Below, piece by piece: positions 5,368 to 6,525 of a stretch of DNA of 6,525 nucleotides (its first letter is position 1; each line of letters opens with the position of its first letter). The DNA is taken from positions 1-6,525 of the forward strand of contig JALSMF010000445.1 of assembly GCA_026987795.1 (NCBI GenBank). The letters run 5' to 3'. The position numbers were made by a program, and so were the translations under genes. The DNA is from Bacteroidales bacterium. Lineage in GTDB: Bacteria > Bacteroidota > Bacteroidia > Bacteroidales > JAADGE01. The notes under the pieces were generated by a model that was not told the origin of the DNA, ran no database searches, and saw nothing but the letters and a program-made list of their open reading frames with translations.

Positions 5368-6525
5368 ATGGCAAAGAAACTATCTGATATTTTAACAAAA
5401 TTTAGCTGCGAAATTATTTCCGGTTCAACCGATATTGTTATTTCAGGTATAAGCTTTGATTCCCGAAAAACAAAAAACGGCGATTTATTCATTGCCGTAA
5501 AAGGCACAAATACCGACGGGCACAAATTCGTTAAGGATGCCGTTAAAAACGGAGCAATTGCAGTTCTGGCAAAAAATATCGAAAACAATAATTTCCCGAT
5601 TACTCTTTTGAAAACCGAGGATACCTCTTCGGCTTTAGCCCTTGCTTCCGCAGAATTTTACGACAACCCATCAGAAAAACTAAAGCTCATAGGTGTTACC
5701 GGAACAAACGGCAAAACAACAGTTGCCACTTTATTGTATCGCTTATTTCTGAAAGCAGGATACAAAGTCGGTCTTATTTCAACAGTGAAAAATTATATAA
5801 ACGAAAAAGAAACAGAAGCCTCTCACACCACCCCGGACGCACTAACGTTTAACAGATTACTCAAAGAAATGGTTGATGCGGAATGTGAATATTGCTTTGC
5901 GGAAATAAGCTCTCACGGTATTCACCAAAAGAGAATTACGGCACTTAAATTTGCAGGCGGAATTTTTACAAACATTACTCACGACCATTTGGATTATCAC
6001 AAAACTTTTTCGGAATATCTTAAAGTAAAAAAACAATTCTTCGACAATTTGCCGAAAGAAGCCTTCGCTCTTATAAACATTGACGATAAAAACGGCAAAG
6101 TAATGCTGCAAAATACACCTGCCCGAAAATATACTTACGGACTGAAAAATTTTTCTGATTTTAAAGCTAAAATTCTTGAAATGCACCTTGACGGAACATT
6201 AATGTCTGTTAACGAAACAGAATTCTGGACACTGCTTACCGGAAAATTCAATGTTTACAATATCACTGCTGTTTACGGAACCGCAATACTGCTGGGAGAA
6301 AATCCGGAAAATGTTTTACAAATAATAAGCGGAATACTCCCCGTAAAGGGCAGATTTGAAACACTGAAAATTAATGAAATAACCGTAATTATAGACTATG
6401 CACACACACCCGATGCAATAGAAAATGTCCTTAAAACAATAAACGAATTAAAAAAAGACAACCAAAAGCTCATAACAATTGCCGGTGCCGGAGGAAATCG
6501 CGACAAATCAAAACGTCCCGAAATG
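5368..6525 (+). CDS. murE: UDP-N-acetylmuramyl-tripeptide synthetase MurE, partial (C-terminus off right edge)
   Basis: The first 386 codons are visible with no stop. MurE is a cytoplasmic ATP-dependent ligase that adds the third stem-peptide residue, meso-diaminopimelate or L-lysine, to UDP-MurNAc-L-Ala-D-Glu. Visible are the N-terminal UDP-binding domain with F-D-S-R (30-33) and G-D-L-F-I-A (38-43), the ATP loop GVTGTNGKTT (109-118), the H-T-T-P-D substrate motif, E-I-S-S-H-G (179-184), TNITHDHLDYH, and V-K-K-Q-F-F. In the last, Lys221 aligns with the carbamylated lysine of the family. The C-terminal domain begins around K-G-R-F-E and shows DYAHTPDA (343-350) and GAGGNRDKSKRPEM (373-386). 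The specificity motif (DNPR in DAP enzymes) would fall just past the window edge, so the amino acid added cannot be read, although DAP is usual in Bacteroidota. The ATG abuts the ftsI TAA with no gap, which suggests coupled translation. MurF would be expected next in many clusters, but Bacteroidota often have mraY here. Confidence 0.96.
   Translation, partial: MAKKLSDILTKFSCEIISGSTDIVISGISFDSRKTKNGDLFIAVKGTNTDGHKFVKDAVKNGAIAVLAKNIENNNFPITLLKTEDTSSALALASAEFYDNPSEKLKLIGVTGTNGKTTVATLLYRLFLKAGYKVGLISTVKNYINEKETEASHTTPDALTFNRLLKEMVDAECEYCFAEISSHGIHQKRITALKFAGGIFTNITHDHLDYHKTFSEYLKVKKQFFDNLPKEAFALINIDDKNGKVMLQNTPARKYTYGLKNFSDFKAKILEMHLDGTLMSVNETEFWTLLTGKFNVYNITAVYGTAILLGENPENVLQIISGILPVKGRFETLKINEITVIIDYAHTPDAIENVLKTINELKKDNQKLITIAGAGGNRDKSKRPEM

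Noticed and set aside
5857..6186. 109-codon minus-strand frame within murE
   Set aside because: The plus strand encodes conserved MurE motifs throughout this stretch; the antisense frame is phenylalanine-rich as expected from reversing lysine/glutamate codons.

Overview
The window looks like part of a chromosome from a low-GC member of the Bacteroidota. Three things point there. None of the visible starts has a Shine-Dalgarno sequence; they are preceded by A/T-rich DNA instead. The mraZ promoter has a TAnnTTTG-type -7 element. The protein families also fit: a short single-pass FtsL-like protein, an FtsI with one C-terminal PASTA domain, and an ECF sigma factor followed by a membrane-anchored protein with an N-terminal H-N-Y-E motif. 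Genus or species cannot be read from the sequence.

Left part (1-1173, minus strand): a two-gene unit with an ECF sigma factor (688-1173) followed after 14 nt by a membrane protein that is probably its anti-sigma factor. The second gene runs off the left edge. Its visible reading frame has no ATG, so it most likely starts at a TTG. A GTAAC-N16-CGTC motif lies just upstream of the sigma gene and looks like an ECF-type promoter, suggesting autoregulation.

Middle (1174-1510): a divergent intergenic region. Its right end holds four GTG-centred direct repeats at exactly 10-bp spacing, the form expected of a MraZ box, overlapping the -33 part of a Bacteroidota-type promoter that would drive mraZ. 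The centre of the region has no clear feature.

Right part (1511-6525, plus strand): the start of the dcw (division and cell wall) cluster in its usual order: mraZ, rsmH (mraW), ftsL-like, ftsI (PBP3 class) and murE, the last cut by the right edge. The genes are packed with gaps of 16 and 2 nt, a 4-nt overlap, then 0 nt, so they are almost certainly one operon. MraZ probably represses the operon through its box. RsmH methylates 16S rRNA. FtsL and FtsI act together in septal peptidoglycan synthesis, and MurE adds the third amino acid of the peptidoglycan precursor.

I see no mobile element, CRISPR array, tRNA or rRNA. The coding content is ordinary. The points worth a second look are regulatory: the four-repeat MraZ box, the ECF-like promoter, and the sigma/anti-sigma pair placed back to back with the division operon.
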